From: FEN-1297 sp964498065
GTDB lineage: Bacteria > Bacteroidota > Ignavibacteria > Ignavibacteriales > Ignavibacteriaceae
NCBI GenBank assembly: GCA_964498065.1
Contig: CAZCFZ010000014.1
Location: 13,208 to 77,207, forward strand
Direction of reading: 5' to 3'
DNA length: 64,000 bases
The position numbers and the translations under genes were made by a program. Positions within the stretch are counted from its first letter, which is position 1, and each line of letters starts with the position of its first letter. The notes below the pieces were generated by a model that did not search any database, was not told where the DNA came from, and saw only the letters and a program-made list of their open reading frames with translations. Shown piece after piece: positions 50,540 to 59,526 of the stretch.

Positions 50540-52447
50540 TTATATTTTTTTAATTTCCGTGTACCAATCGCTTGATTGTTCTAACATTTTATTTAATCTT
50601 GTAACAAGTTTATGCGGATCGGTTAAACTGCCATCCAAAAGAAGAGCAGACTCAAATAACTCTTCAACAACATTATTAATGTACTCATCATTTGAATTTA
50701 CTTTAAAAATCTTCAAGAGGTTCCGAATTAATTTATGATCTTTATTTACCTCAAAGATTTTCTTTTGTATTCCCATATCTTTATTTGTCATCCTTAACAT
50801 CTTTTGCATAGATGACGACATTGAATCATCGGGGTTAACCAATACTGCCGGGCTACCGGATAAACGTTTCGACTCTTTTACTTCAGCTACACTGTCGCCT
50901 AGTATATCTTTTATCTTCGATAACAGGCTGTCAAAATGCTTTTCATCATCTTTATTCAATTCCTGAACATTTTCTTTTTTCTCATCGACTTCTTTGAACT
51001 TATCAAGATTTTTCAAGTCCACAGTATCAACTGATTTTAACTCAAAATCCTTGAATTTTCTAATAGAACTGAGAACAAATTCATCCAGAGGATCATATAA
51101 ATAAAATACTTCCAGTCCTTTGCCTTTGAAAATTTCAAGATGCGGATCCTGATCAATTGCTTCGCGGCTGTTTCCGAAAGCATAGTATATTTCTTTTTGA
51201 TCTTTTTTAAATCTGGAAACGTATTCTTCAAATGATGTCAATTCATCAGAATTCTTATTAAATGAAGAATTAAATCTTAAAAGTAAATTGTATTTATCGG
51301 CATTAGCAAAATCAGAATATCCAAGTTTAAAATATCTTCCGTGCTCTTTCCAAAACTCGGCATACTTCTCCGGTTCATCTTTAGCTTTTTTGCTTAAGTA
51401 ATTCAAAATTTGCCCGGTTATATTTTGGGCAATTTTGGTAAAGATAATATTTTCTTGTAATGTTTCCCTGGAAATATTTAAAGGCAAATCTTCGGAATCA
51501 ACAACACCTTTTACAAATCCTAAGTATTCGGGAAGTAAATCTTTATTTTTATGCTGGATTAAAACTCTTCTTACATAAAGATCCAAACCATAATCATCTC
51601 GATTATATCCGAAGAAATCATAGCTTTTCTTAGGGATAAAAAGCAGAGCGTTAAATTGAATCGGTGCATCAACAGAAACATGAATAACATCTGCCGGCTC
51701 ATCCGAATCATAAGTTAAGAACTTATAAAATTCATTGTACTGCTCTTTTTTCACGGTTGATTTCGGCTCGCGCCAAAGTGCCGCAACTGTATTTATCTTT
51801 TCGTTGCTTAGATAGATTGGGAACGAAATAAAGTTTGAATGCTTTTTAATAACAGTTTCCAGTCTGTATTTTTCTGCAAAATCTTTGGTATCTTCTTTTA
51901 GATGTATTTCAATTATTGTCCCGCGTTTTATGTTTTCATCTAATTGAGAAATTTCATAATCGCCCAAACCGTTCGATTTCCATTCGACCGCCGGTTCGTC
52001 TTTTTTAAATGATTTTGTTTTAATTACAACTTCTTCGGCTACCATAAATACCGAATAAAACCCAACCCCGAATTTTCCGATAATATTATTTGCATCGGCC
52101 TTATTTTCTTTTAGCTGTTTTAAGAATTCGGCAGATCCTGATTTAGCAATAGTCCCGATATTATTTATCAATTCATCTTTAGTCATCCCGATTCCGGTAT
52201 CGGTAACACTTATAGTTTTTTTCTTTTCATCAAAATCTATTTTTATTTCCAGAGGCAGATCATTATCTATAATATCAGTTCCTTTATTTGATTCAAATCT
52301 GATTTTATCCAGCGCATCCGATGAGTTGGAAATTAATTCTCTAAGAAAAATTTCCCTGCTTGTGTAAAGTGAATGAACCAAAATGTCCAATAACTGTTTA
52401 ACTTCAGCTTTAAATTCATATTTTTTTGCAGTTGTCTCGGTACTCAT
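50540..52447 (-). CDS. htpG: chaperone protein HtpG (Hsp90)
   Basis: Bacterial Hsp90 of 635 residues, an ATP-dependent dimeric chaperone. The N-terminal GHKL ATPase domain shows YTSREIFLRELISNSSDALDKIRFES, VTDTGIGMTKDELINNIGTIAKSG and GKFGVGFYSVFMVA. The middle domain contains LYVRRVLIQHKN...LPEYLGFVKGVVDSEDLPLNISRETLQEN with the catalytic arginine. The C-terminal dimerisation domain ends near YTEIKKI. It lies 70 bases from clpB and 53 from dnaJ, all on the minus strand, suggesting a heat-shock operon or cluster. Confidence 0.97.
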   Translation of the reverse strand: MSTETTAKKYEFKAEVKQLLDILVHSLYTSREIFLRELISNSSDALDKIRFESNKGTDIIDNDLPLEIKIDFDEKKKTISVTDTGIGMTKDELINNIGTIAKSGSAEFLKQLKENKADANNIIGKFGVGFYSVFMVAEEVVIKTKSFKKDEPAVEWKSNGLGDYEISQLDENIKRGTIIEIHLKEDTKDFAEKYRLETVIKKHSNFISFPIYLSNEKINTVAALWREPKSTVKKEQYNEFYKFLTYDSDEPADVIHVSVDAPIQFNALLFIPKKSYDFFGYNRDDYGLDLYVRRVLIQHKNKDLLPEYLGFVKGVVDSEDLPLNISRETLQENIIFTKIAQNITGQILNYLSKKAKDEPEKYAEFWKEHGRYFKLGYSDFANADKYNLLLRFNSSFNKNSDELTSFEEYVSRFKKDQKEIYYAFGNSREAIDQDPHLEIFKGKGLEVFYLYDPLDEFVLSSIRKFKDFELKSVDTVDLKNLDKFKEVDEKKENVQELNKDDEKHFDSLLSKIKDILGDSVAEVKESKRLSGSPAVLVNPDDSMSSSMQKMLRMTNKDMGIQKKIFEVNKDHKLIRNLLKIFKVNSNDEYINNVVEELFESALLLDGSLTDPHKLVTRLNKMLEQSSDWYTEIKKI

Positions 52448-52499
52448 TATATATCTCCGGTTTTCTTTTTAAGTGTTATATTATTTTAATTAAAATTTA

Positions 52500-53438
52500 T
52501 TAATGACTTTTTAATCCGGCCAATTTCTCAAATAATTTCTTTTCTTCTTTTGTCAGTTTTTTAGGAAGCTGCACTAAAATTCTAACATATAAATCGCCTT
52601 TGTCATTTAAGTTATTATTTCTCGGCATTCCCATTTTCTTCAACTTTAATAATTTACCGTTATCGGTTTCTTTGGGAATAACTATATTAATTTTTTTATT
52701 ATCAAGAGTTATTATCTGTACATTGCCGCCTAATATTGCCGTGTATAAATCCACATCAAGATTATAAAATAAATCCTCGCCTTTTACTTCATAAAACGGG
52801 TGATTTAATATATGAATGATTAAATATAAATCTCCTTGTGTACCGCCGTGTTTACCCGGTGCACCCATATTTCGCAGTCTGAGTTTTTTACCGTCTTGAG
52901 TACCAGCAGCAATATTAACTTTTATTGTTTTTCCATTTATGCTAAATTGTTTTTGAACTCCGTTGTATGCTTCCTCAAGAGTTAGGTTAAGGTTTGCTTC
53001 GTAATCTGCTCCTTTACTTGTCTGGGTAAATGGATTGCCGGCCGTTCTCTGTCGCGACCTTCCTCCAAAAAAGCTTTCAAAGAAATCAGAGAATCCGCCT
53101 ATATTTCCGAATAGGTCTCCCAGATTTCCTTCAAAGTTATAAGACGTACCTTGACCGCCCCGGCCAAACTGAGAAAAAATATCGTTCATTCCGTTAGGGC
53201 CGGCATATTGATATTTATTCCAATTAGATCCTAATTGGTCATACTTCTTTCTTTTATCGGGATCGCTTAAAACCTCGTTGGCTTCAGTAATTTCTTTAAA
53301 CTTTTCTTCAGCTGTTTTATTTCCAGGATTTCTATCAGGATGATATTTCATTGCGAGCTTTCGGTAAGCTTTTTTTATTTCTTCCGAAGAGGCATCCTTT
53401 TCAACACCGAGTATTTTATAATAATCTTTATATTCCAT
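52500..53438 (-). CDS. DnaJ-type co-chaperone without zinc finger (CbpA-like)
   Basis: A 312-residue J-domain protein. J-domain residues 1-70 contain the DnaK-stimulating HPD in MKYHPDRNPGN. A glycine/phenylalanine-rich linker follows (about 90-140, GRGGQGTSYNFEGNLGDLFGNIGGFSDFFESFFGG). The C-terminal substrate-binding domains then appear (ADYEANLNLTLEEAYNGVQKQF... and the KVNIAAGTQDGKKLRLRNMGAPGKHGG repeat). The CxxCxGxG zinc repeats of DnaJ are absent, which makes this the CbpA/DnaJ-class II form. Its neighbours are htpG and hsp20. Confidence 0.93.
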   Translation of the reverse strand: MEYKDYYKILGVEKDASSEEIKKAYRKLAMKYHPDRNPGNKTAEEKFKEITEANEVLSDPDKRKKYDQLGSNWNKYQYAGPNGMNDIFSQFGRGGQGTSYNFEGNLGDLFGNIGGFSDFFESFFGGRSRQRTAGNPFTQTSKGADYEANLNLTLEEAYNGVQKQFSINGKTIKVNIAAGTQDGKKLRLRNMGAPGKHGGTQGDLYLIIHILNHPFYEVKGEDLFYNLDVDLYTAILGGNVQIITLDNKKINIVIPKETDNGKLLKLKKMGMPRNNNLNDKGDLYVRILVQLPKKLTKEEKKLFEKLAGLKSH

Positions 53439-53520
53439 TTTAAAACCTCCCGTTAAAATTTAAGAGAGGTTATCTTAATATTCAATTATTCCAACCTTAT
53501 TTATTTTTAATTATTATACT

Positions 53521-53557
53521 AAATGAAAAGGGTAGCCCTGGGGTACCCTTTTCATTT
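53521..53557. terminator. intrinsic terminator between hsp20 and dnaJ-like gene
   Basis: AAATGAAAAGGGTA (53521-53534) pairs perfectly with TACCCTTTTCATTT (53544-53557) around a 9-base loop. On the minus strand it lies 25 bases after the hsp20 stop. It can end the hsp20 transcript before the dnaJ-like gene, which would then need its own promoter in the 53440-53520 segment. Confidence 0.7.
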
Positions 53558-53581
53558 TAGTAAATTTATTTTTAGTTAAAA

Positions 53582-54043
53582 TTAGTTAACCTTAATAGAT
53601 ATTTCTTTAGGCTTAACTTCTTCAGCTTTGGGTACAGTAATTGTCAATTGTCCGTCTTTAAATTCAGCATCAATTTTGTCTTCCTGTATTTTGGAAGGCA
53701 AAGTGAACGATCTATAGTATTTTCCATAAGCTCTTTCAACACGATGATACTTTGAGTCTTTAGTTTCTTTTTCTTGTTTGCGCTCGCCGCTGATAGACAA
53801 CTGCCCATCCGAATACGAAATCTTCAAATCATTCTTGCTAACGCCTGGTAAATCAAGCTTCAATACAAAGTTGTCTTTATCTTCGGAAATATCTGTTAAA
53901 GGCATCCAAACAGCATTATCATATTCACTATCATCTTCTCTATCAAATAAACCGAATCTGCTGTTAAAGTTATTGAATAATTTATTGAATTCGCGTTCTA
54001 CATTTAACAATTCCCTAGACGGGTTCCATCTTACAATTGCCAT
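53582..54043 (-). CDS. small heat-shock protein (Hsp20/alpha-crystallin)
   Basis: ATP-independent holdase of 153 residues. The alpha-crystallin domain spans about residues 45-140: WMPLTDISEDKDNFVLKLDLPGVSKNDLKISYSDGQLSISGERKQE, followed by YGKYYRSFTLPSKIQEDKIDAEFKDGQLTITVPKAEE with the GxLxITVPK motif. The C-terminal IXI-like motif is EISIKVN. ATG at 54043 is preceded by GAAAGGAGAAAAAAGCT, a strong ribosome-binding site. It starts the minus-strand chaperone block; a 420-base gap upstream contains hairpins that could be regulatory. Confidence 0.95.
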   Translation of the reverse strand: MAIVRWNPSRELLNVEREFNKLFNNFNSRFGLFDREDDSEYDNAVWMPLTDISEDKDNFVLKLDLPGVSKNDLKISYSDGQLSISGERKQEKETKDSKYHRVERAYGKYYRSFTLPSKIQEDKIDAEFKDGQLTITVPKAEEVKPKEISIKVN

Positions 54044-54463
54044 AGCTTTTTTCTCCTTTCATAAACAAAATATTTATAAATTGTTTTAAGAATAAATTGC
54101 TAATTGTAAATCTTTAAAAACAAGTAATATGCCATTCTTGTAGATCCCCCTAATTTATTGTAATTAAATAAGTTACGGCAGATTATTAGATTTTTATTGC
54201 ATCTGCCATTATGGCAAGTATTTTGCCTTAGTTTCTAATGAGAGATAAATTTTGTCTTTTTATAAGTAAGATTGTCAGTAAGAAGAATTTTTAAAGCATT
54301 CGTTCCATATCTTAAATTATTGGATTTGGATAGAATATTGTGATGTCTTTTAAACTGTATTAAGATTAATTGGATAAATAACATTCGAATTATTTCGAAA
54401 GATTTAATGAATTGTGATTGCCTATTTTATTATTTATTTTTGCAAACTTAAATTTTTTAATTT
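54044..54463. promoter_or_regulatory. divergent promoter region with nested inverted repeats
   Basis: Between hsp20 (minus) and mnmE (plus). GGCAGAT (54177-54183)/ATCTGCC (54201-54207) and GGCAA (54213-54217)/TTGCC (54223-54227) can form tandem hairpins. TGCCA (54205-54209) with TGGCA (54212-54216) is an alternative, mutually exclusive hairpin. No CIRCE (TTAGCACTC-type) heat-shock element is seen. No coding region is visible. Confidence 0.4.
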
Positions 54464-55843
54464 ATGGAACCTAAAGCCATTGCGGTAAATCAGGCAACTG
54501 AAGATACCATCGTCGCTATAGCTACTCCTTCCGGAACAGGCGCAATTTCAGTGATTAGAGTGAGCGGTTCAAAATCATTTGATTCAATTGATTCTATTTT
54601 TAAAGGAAAAACTCAAATATCTGAATCTGCTTCACATACTATTCATTATGGAAAAATTTATGATGTGAACGGTGGTTTAATTGATGATGTTCTGGTATCT
54701 GTATTTAGAAGACCTAATTCATATACGGGTGAAGATAGTATTGAAATCAGTACTCATGGAAGTCCATTAATAGCAAACAAAATAATTGAATTGTTATTGG
54801 ATCAAAATTTAAGAATTGCTGAACCGGGAGAATTTACTAGAAGAGCATATTTAAATAATAAAATAGACCTTGCACAGGCAGAAGCAGTAGTTGATGTAAT
54901 TAATTCGCGTACGGAAGCATCGTTGAGAGGCGCCAGAAATCAGTTGGATGGTATTCTTTCTAAAAAAATTGATGAATTAAGATCATTACTTATTAATGCA
55001 TCCTCATTTATTGAATTGGAATTGGATTTTGCCGAAGAAGATTTGGAATTTATTGGGCATGAAGAACTCCTGGAAAGAGTTGAAAAAATAAGTTCTGAAA
55101 TAGAAATACTCTTAAGCAGCTATTCTTTTGGCAGAGTGATTAGAGACGGCGTGAATGTTGCCCTGGTTGGAATGCCGAATGTCGGCAAATCATCTATTCT
55201 AAATTATCTTCTAAAGGAATCCAGGGCTATTGTTAGTCATATTCCCGGAACAACTCGTGATATAATTAGAGAAGAGTTGTCGATTGACGGAATACTCTAC
55301 AAGCTTTATGATACGGCAGGTATAAGAGATTCGGAAGATCTTATTGAAAAAGAAGGAGTACTTAGAAGCAGGGAGGCGATAAAGAATGCAGATATAGTTT
55401 TATTTGTTTCTGATGTAGAACAAGATATTCCAACTGAACTTGAAAGAGAAGTTGGTTCAATAATAGATAAAAATAAAATGATAAATGTTTTAAATAAGAT
55501 TGACTTAAAACCAAATACTGATAAAACTGGCGATGTTTATATTTCTGCAAAAACCGGCGAAGGAATGGAAAATCTCTTTATTAAGTTGAAAGAAAAAGTA
55601 TTTCATAAATCGAATTATAGTGAAAAGTCTGCAATTGTTTCAAATTTACGGCATTTCCAGTGCCTTAAAAAAGCAGAAGGACATTTGGGAAATGCAAAAA
55701 ATTCTATTTTTAACAAATTAAGCGGTGAATTTATATCCGTTGATTTAAGGAGTGCAGAGATAAGTTTAAGTGAGATAATAGGCGAGGTAACTTCAGAAGA
55801 CATATTAAATAATATATTTATGAAGTTTTGTATAGGAAAATAA
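54464..55843 (+). CDS. mnmE: tRNA modification GTPase MnmE
   Basis: With MnmG it makes the 5-carboxymethylaminomethyl uridine (cmnm5U) at the wobble position of certain tRNAs. The N-terminal folate-binding domain (about residues 10-120; TIVAIATPSGTGAISVIRVSG) is followed by a helical domain (NKIDLAQAEAVVDVINSRTEASLRGA). The inserted G domain has GMPNVGKSS, DTAGIRD and NKID, and the C-terminus ends with the invariant FCIGK. At 459 residues it is normal. It starts the mnmE-mnmG-rsmG set, with two parS-like sites just after it. Confidence 0.98.
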   Translation: MEPKAIAVNQATEDTIVAIATPSGTGAISVIRVSGSKSFDSIDSIFKGKTQISESASHTIHYGKIYDVNGGLIDDVLVSVFRRPNSYTGEDSIEISTHGSPLIANKIIELLLDQNLRIAEPGEFTRRAYLNNKIDLAQAEAVVDVINSRTEASLRGARNQLDGILSKKIDELRSLLINASSFIELELDFAEEDLEFIGHEELLERVEKISSEIEILLSSYSFGRVIRDGVNVALVGMPNVGKSSILNYLLKESRAIVSHIPGTTRDIIREELSIDGILYKLYDTAGIRDSEDLIEKEGVLRSREAIKNADIVLFVSDVEQDIPTELEREVGSIIDKNKMINVLNKIDLKPNTDKTGDVYISAKTGEGMENLFIKLKEKVFHKSNYSEKSAIVSNLRHFQCLKKAEGHLGNAKNSIFNKLSGEFISVDLRSAEISLSEIIGEVTSEDILNNIFMKFCIGK

Positions 55844-55846
55844 GAT

Positions 55847-55862
55847 CGTTTCACGTGGAACT
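55847..55862. promoter_or_regulatory. parS-like site 1
   Basis: CGTTTCACGTGGAACT matches the ParB-binding parS core (TTYCACGTGRAAC) in 14 of 16 positions of the pattern TGTTNCACGTGAAACA. It sits just after the mnmE stop, 55843. ParB binding here is inferred from the consensus. Confidence 0.6.
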
Positions 55863-55900
55863 TAGAATTGTAAGTTAGAACCTAAAATTTGAAAATAAAA

Positions 55901-55916
55901 TGTTTCACGTGGAACT
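55901..55916. promoter_or_regulatory. parS-like site 2
   Basis: TGTTTCACGTGGAACT, 54 bases after site 1 and in the same orientation, with the canonical TGTTTCACGTG left half. The pair of near-identical sites in the mnmE-mnmG gap, close to a putative origin, is what chromosomal parS clusters look like. parA and parB are not in this window. Confidence 0.65.
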
Positions 55917-55980
55917 CAAGGTTTTTCTAACCGGTAAATGTTTGTAAAATAAAAAGATAGAATGTGAAGTATAAAAAGTA

Positions 55981-57858
55981 ATGAGATATTATGATATAAT
56001 TGTAATAGGAGGAGGGCATGCAGGAATAGAGGCAGCTTCCTCAGGAGCAAAAATGGGCTGTTCGGTTGCTTTAATTACAATGGATAAATATGCGATTGGT
56101 CGTATGTCATGTAATCCTGCTGTTGGTGGAACTGCAAAAGGACATCTTGTAAGAGAAATTGATGCACTTGGCGGTATGATGGGTATTATTGCTGATAGAA
56201 CCGGGATTCAGTTTAGAATGTTAAACAGATCCAAAGGTCCGGCAGTTTGGTCGCCTAGATGCCAATCAGATAGAAAACTCTATTCCGAAGAGGCTTATAA
56301 TATTGCTTCCTCAGTTCCCAACTTGGAAATAGTAGAGGCTTCGGTAATTGAAGTAATTACTGAGAATAAAAAAATTACTGGAGTTAAGACTTCAGAAGGA
56401 AATATTGTCGGATGTTCTGCCGTTATTCTTTCGTCTGGAACTTTTCTGAATGGTTTAATGCATACTGGGCTTAAAACTACAATAGGTGGTAGGTTCGGAG
56501 AACAGCCTGGCCTTGGAATCACGCAGTCACTTGTTAACCTTGGTTTTGAATATGGCAGGTTAAAAACTGGTACTCCTCCACGTTTGGTTAAGGATTCAAT
56601 TAATTGGGATATTTTAGAGGAACAGCCCGGGGATGAAAATCCCGAACCTTTTTCACATCTAACAGATAAAGCCGTATTTCCTTTTCTTCCGCAGCTAAGC
56701 TGTTATATTACTCATACAGATGAAACGGTGCATAAAATACTTGAAAAAGGATTTAATGAATCTCCAATGTTTACCGGGAGAATCAAGGGTGTCGGTCCGA
56801 GGTATTGTCCGTCAATAGAAGATAAGATTGTTCGCTTTGCGGATAAAAAGCAGCACCAATTGTTTCTTGAGCCCGAAGGGTTGGATAGTAATCAAATTTA
56901 TCTTAACGGATTTTCATCTTCTCTGCCGGCAGAAATTCAGCTCGAAGCGATGCATAAGATAAAAGGTCTGGAAGAAGTTGAAATGGTAAGACCTGGCTAT
57001 GCAGTGGAGTATGATTTTTTCCCCCCGCATCAAGTGGACCTCACTTTGGAAACTAAACTTATTGAAGGACTATATTTTGCCGGGCAAATAAACGGAACAT
57101 CCGGTTATGAAGAAGCTGCAGCTCAAGGTATCGTTGCCGGTATTAATGCTGCATTAAAGATTCAAAAGAAACCGGAGTTTGTTCTAAAAAGAAGTGAGGC
57201 TTATATAGGTGTTTTAATCGATGATCTTGTTACAAAATCTACCGAAGAACCTTATCGTATGTTTACTTCAAGAGCTGAGCACCGTTTGTTACTCAGACAA
57301 GATAATGCAGATAGAAGATTGATGAAATATGGATATCAACTGGGATTAATAAAAGAAGATATATTTAATGATGTAGTTAAGAAAGATAAAATTATTTTAG
57401 AAAGTTTGAATCTTTTTAATGAAATTAAATTATCATCAAAGGTTGTTAATCCTTTTCTAAAATCCAAAGGTCTTTCCGAAATTGACTCAGCAGAAACCGT
57501 ATCAAAATTATGTAAACGTCCGGAACTTAATCTAAAGGAAATAATTAATTTAAATGGAACTGGGCAGAATTTAGTTGTGGAAGAGTTGCTAAAAAATGAA
57601 AAAGCTCTTATGCAGGTTGAAATCGAATTAAAGTATGAAGGTTATATTAAAAGACAGTTTGATATGATTAATAAACTGGAAAAATATGAATCGCGGAAAA
57701 TTCCTTCAACATTAAACTATTTAACATTAAAGGCTCTTTCAACTGAAGGTCGGGAAAAACTACATAAAGTCAAACCTCGATCTATTGGCCAAGCATCAAG
57801 GATATCAGGTGTTACACCTTCAGATATTTCAATTTTATTGGTATATTTGAAAAACTAA
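55981..57858 (+). CDS. mnmG: tRNA uridine 5-carboxymethylaminomethyl modification enzyme MnmG
   Basis: FAD-dependent partner of MnmE in cmnm5U34 synthesis, 625 residues. The Rossmann FAD loop is IIVIGGGHAGIEAASSGAKMG. The conserved cysteine segments are MSCNPAVGGTAKGHLVREIDALGG and RGPAVWSPRCQSDRK-type (KGPAVWSPRCQ). The C-terminal tRNA/MnmE-binding region contains TSRAEHRLLLRQDNADRRL, YEGYIKRQ and the terminal KPRSIGQASRISGVTPSDISILLVYLK. ATG at 55981. mnmG, rsmG and murQ follow closely, and the presence of mnmG near the origin is common. Confidence 0.98.
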   Translation: MRYYDIIVIGGGHAGIEAASSGAKMGCSVALITMDKYAIGRMSCNPAVGGTAKGHLVREIDALGGMMGIIADRTGIQFRMLNRSKGPAVWSPRCQSDRKLYSEEAYNIASSVPNLEIVEASVIEVITENKKITGVKTSEGNIVGCSAVILSSGTFLNGLMHTGLKTTIGGRFGEQPGLGITQSLVNLGFEYGRLKTGTPPRLVKDSINWDILEEQPGDENPEPFSHLTDKAVFPFLPQLSCYITHTDETVHKILEKGFNESPMFTGRIKGVGPRYCPSIEDKIVRFADKKQHQLFLEPEGLDSNQIYLNGFSSSLPAEIQLEAMHKIKGLEEVEMVRPGYAVEYDFFPPHQVDLTLETKLIEGLYFAGQINGTSGYEEAAAQGIVAGINAALKIQKKPEFVLKRSEAYIGVLIDDLVTKSTEEPYRMFTSRAEHRLLLRQDNADRRLMKYGYQLGLIKEDIFNDVVKKDKIILESLNLFNEIKLSSKVVNPFLKSKGLSEIDSAETVSKLCKRPELNLKEIINLNGTGQNLVVEELLKNEKALMQVEIELKYEGYIKRQFDMINKLEKYESRKIPSTLNYLTLKALSTEGREKLHKVKPRSIGQASRISGVTPSDISILLVYLKN

Positions 57859-57874
57859 TTTGAGAGGATTTTCT

Positions 57875-58558
57875 ATGGTTGATGTACAGGAGTTATATCT
57901 CAAAGAGTTGCAGTCATTTTACTGGGAGAACAATTTTAATCCGGATATAATGAAAGTAGAAAGACTTGCATTTTTTGCCGAACTTATCGCAGAAAAAAAT
58001 GAGAAAGTAAATCTCATTTCACGTAAAGATGTAAATTCCATTATTGAGAACCATATTTTTATATCATCATATATAAGTAAATACCTTCCGGATAAATGCA
58101 CAAATTTTTTAGATATCGGAACAGGCGGCGGTCTGCCGGGAATACCGTTAGCCATAATACGGCCTGAGATGAAATGTGTTCTTGTTGATTCTACACAAAA
58201 GAAAACCGATGCTGTAAAAGAGTTTGTTGACAAGCTGAAATTAAGTAATGTAACCGTTGTAAATGATAGGGTTGAAGGTCCTGAATTTATTACTCAATAT
58301 ACTGATAGCTTTGATTTAGTCGTAAGCAGAGCGACCGTTCCTTTAATTATTTTATTAAGATATGCTTTGCCTTTGATAAAAGAAAAAGCATATTTAGCTA
58401 CGTTAAAAGGGGGTAATCTGGATGAAGAATATAAAAAAGCAGAACTGAAATATAAAGCATATATAAAGAAATCAACCATTTTTGAGCTTGCTTATAAGCC
58501 TTCCAACCTTAGAAATAAAAAGGGTAAAAAGTTAATATTATTGGAACTTCAAAAATGA
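57875..58558 (+). CDS. rsmG: 16S rRNA (guanine527-N7)-methyltransferase RsmG
   Basis: Methylates G527 of 16S rRNA using SAM. It shows the SAM loop FLDIGTGGGLPGIPLAIIRPEMKCVLVDSTQKK and the following FDLVVSRATVPLIILLRYALPLIK. The conserved N-terminal NLISRKDVNSIIENHIFISSYI helps dock on the ribosome. I chose ATG at 57875 (MVDVQELYLKEL) because AGAGGA stands 6 bases upstream; an in-frame TTG at 57860 would add five residues. Its stop overlaps the murQ start by 4 bases. Confidence 0.96.
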   Translation: MVDVQELYLKELQSFYWENNFNPDIMKVERLAFFAELIAEKNEKVNLISRKDVNSIIENHIFISSYISKYLPDKCTNFLDIGTGGGLPGIPLAIIRPEMKCVLVDSTQKKTDAVKEFVDKLKLSNVTVVNDRVEGPEFITQYTDSFDLVVSRATVPLIILLRYALPLIKEKAYLATLKGGNLDEEYKKAELKYKAYIKKSTIFELAYKPSNLRNKKGKKLILLELQK

Positions 58559-59490
58559 GCAGTGATACTGACTCTAAAGCACTTTTTTCCGAGATCAGTA
58601 ATCTCTCTACTGAACAAAGAAACCCAAAGTCTTCGGAAATAGATGCAAAATCCACCTTGGAAATCTTAAAGATAATAAATGATGAAGATAAAACGGTGCC
58701 ATATGCTGTAGAAAAAGAACTTCCTTACATTGAACAAGCAGTTGAGATTATTGTTGATGCGTTAAAAAACGGAGGTAGACTTTTATATTTTGGTGCGGGA
58801 ACAAGCGGCCGATTAGGCATTATCGATGCTTCCGAGTGCCCGCCGACTTTCGGCACACCATATGGACAAATAGACGGTTATATTGCAGGCGGTAAAAATG
58901 CTATGTTCCGTGCTCAAGAAGGTGCAGAAGATTACGAAGAAAACGGAGCAAAAGATATTCTTTCAGCTAAGGTTAGTCCTAAAGATGTTGTTTGCGGAAT
59001 AGCTGCAAGTAGAAGAACTCCGTATGTTGTTGGTGCAATAAAAAAAGCCAAGGAACTTGGCGCTAAAACATTGTTTGTTACTTGCAATCCGAGAGAAAAT
59101 TTTAATATTAGAGAAGTTGATGTTGCTGTTTGTCCCTATGTAGGACCCGAAGTCATCATGGGTTCAACTCGTATGAAAAGCGGCACGGCTCAGAAGCTGG
59201 TGTTAAATATGTTAACAACTACCGCAATGATTCGAATGGGCAAAATTTATGAGAATATGATGATTGACCTTCAGATGACAAATAAAAAATTGGTTGAGCG
59301 ATCAAAAAAAATAGTAATGACAATAACTGGTATCGACTATGATAAAGCTTCCGAATATTTGAAGAAAGCGGATGGACATGTAAAGACTGCGCTAGTAATG
59401 ATTAAAGCAGGTATTGAAGCTGAGGAAGCAAAAGAAAGATTATCAAAAGCCGATGGTTTTGTTCGCAAGGCTATAGAGGGGAAATTTTAA
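58555..59490 (+). CDS. murQ: N-acetylmuramic acid 6-phosphate etherase
   Basis: Cleaves the lactyl ether of MurNAc-6-phosphate to GlcNAc-6-phosphate and D-lactate in cell-wall recycling. The SIS-domain core reads GGRLLYFGAGTSGRLGIIDASECPPTFG, then NPRENF, and the active-site segment EVIMGSTRMKSGTAQKLVLNMLTTTAMIRMG. At 311 residues it is full length. It overlaps rsmG by 4 bases, so it is translated with it, although murQ is not usually linked to rsmG. Confidence 0.96.
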   Translation: MSSDTDSKALFSEISNLSTEQRNPKSSEIDAKSTLEILKIINDEDKTVPYAVEKELPYIEQAVEIIVDALKNGGRLLYFGAGTSGRLGIIDASECPPTFGTPYGQIDGYIAGGKNAMFRAQEGAEDYEENGAKDILSAKVSPKDVVCGIAASRRTPYVVGAIKKAKELGAKTLFVTCNPRENFNIREVDVAVCPYVGPEVIMGSTRMKSGTAQKLVLNMLTTTAMIRMGKIYENMMIDLQMTNKKLVERSKKIVMTITGIDYDKASEYLKKADGHVKTALVMIKAGIEAEEAKERLSKADGFVRKAIEGKF

Positions 59491-59526
59491 TTCACATTTT
59501 AATGAAAAAATTTATCCCTTTGTAAA

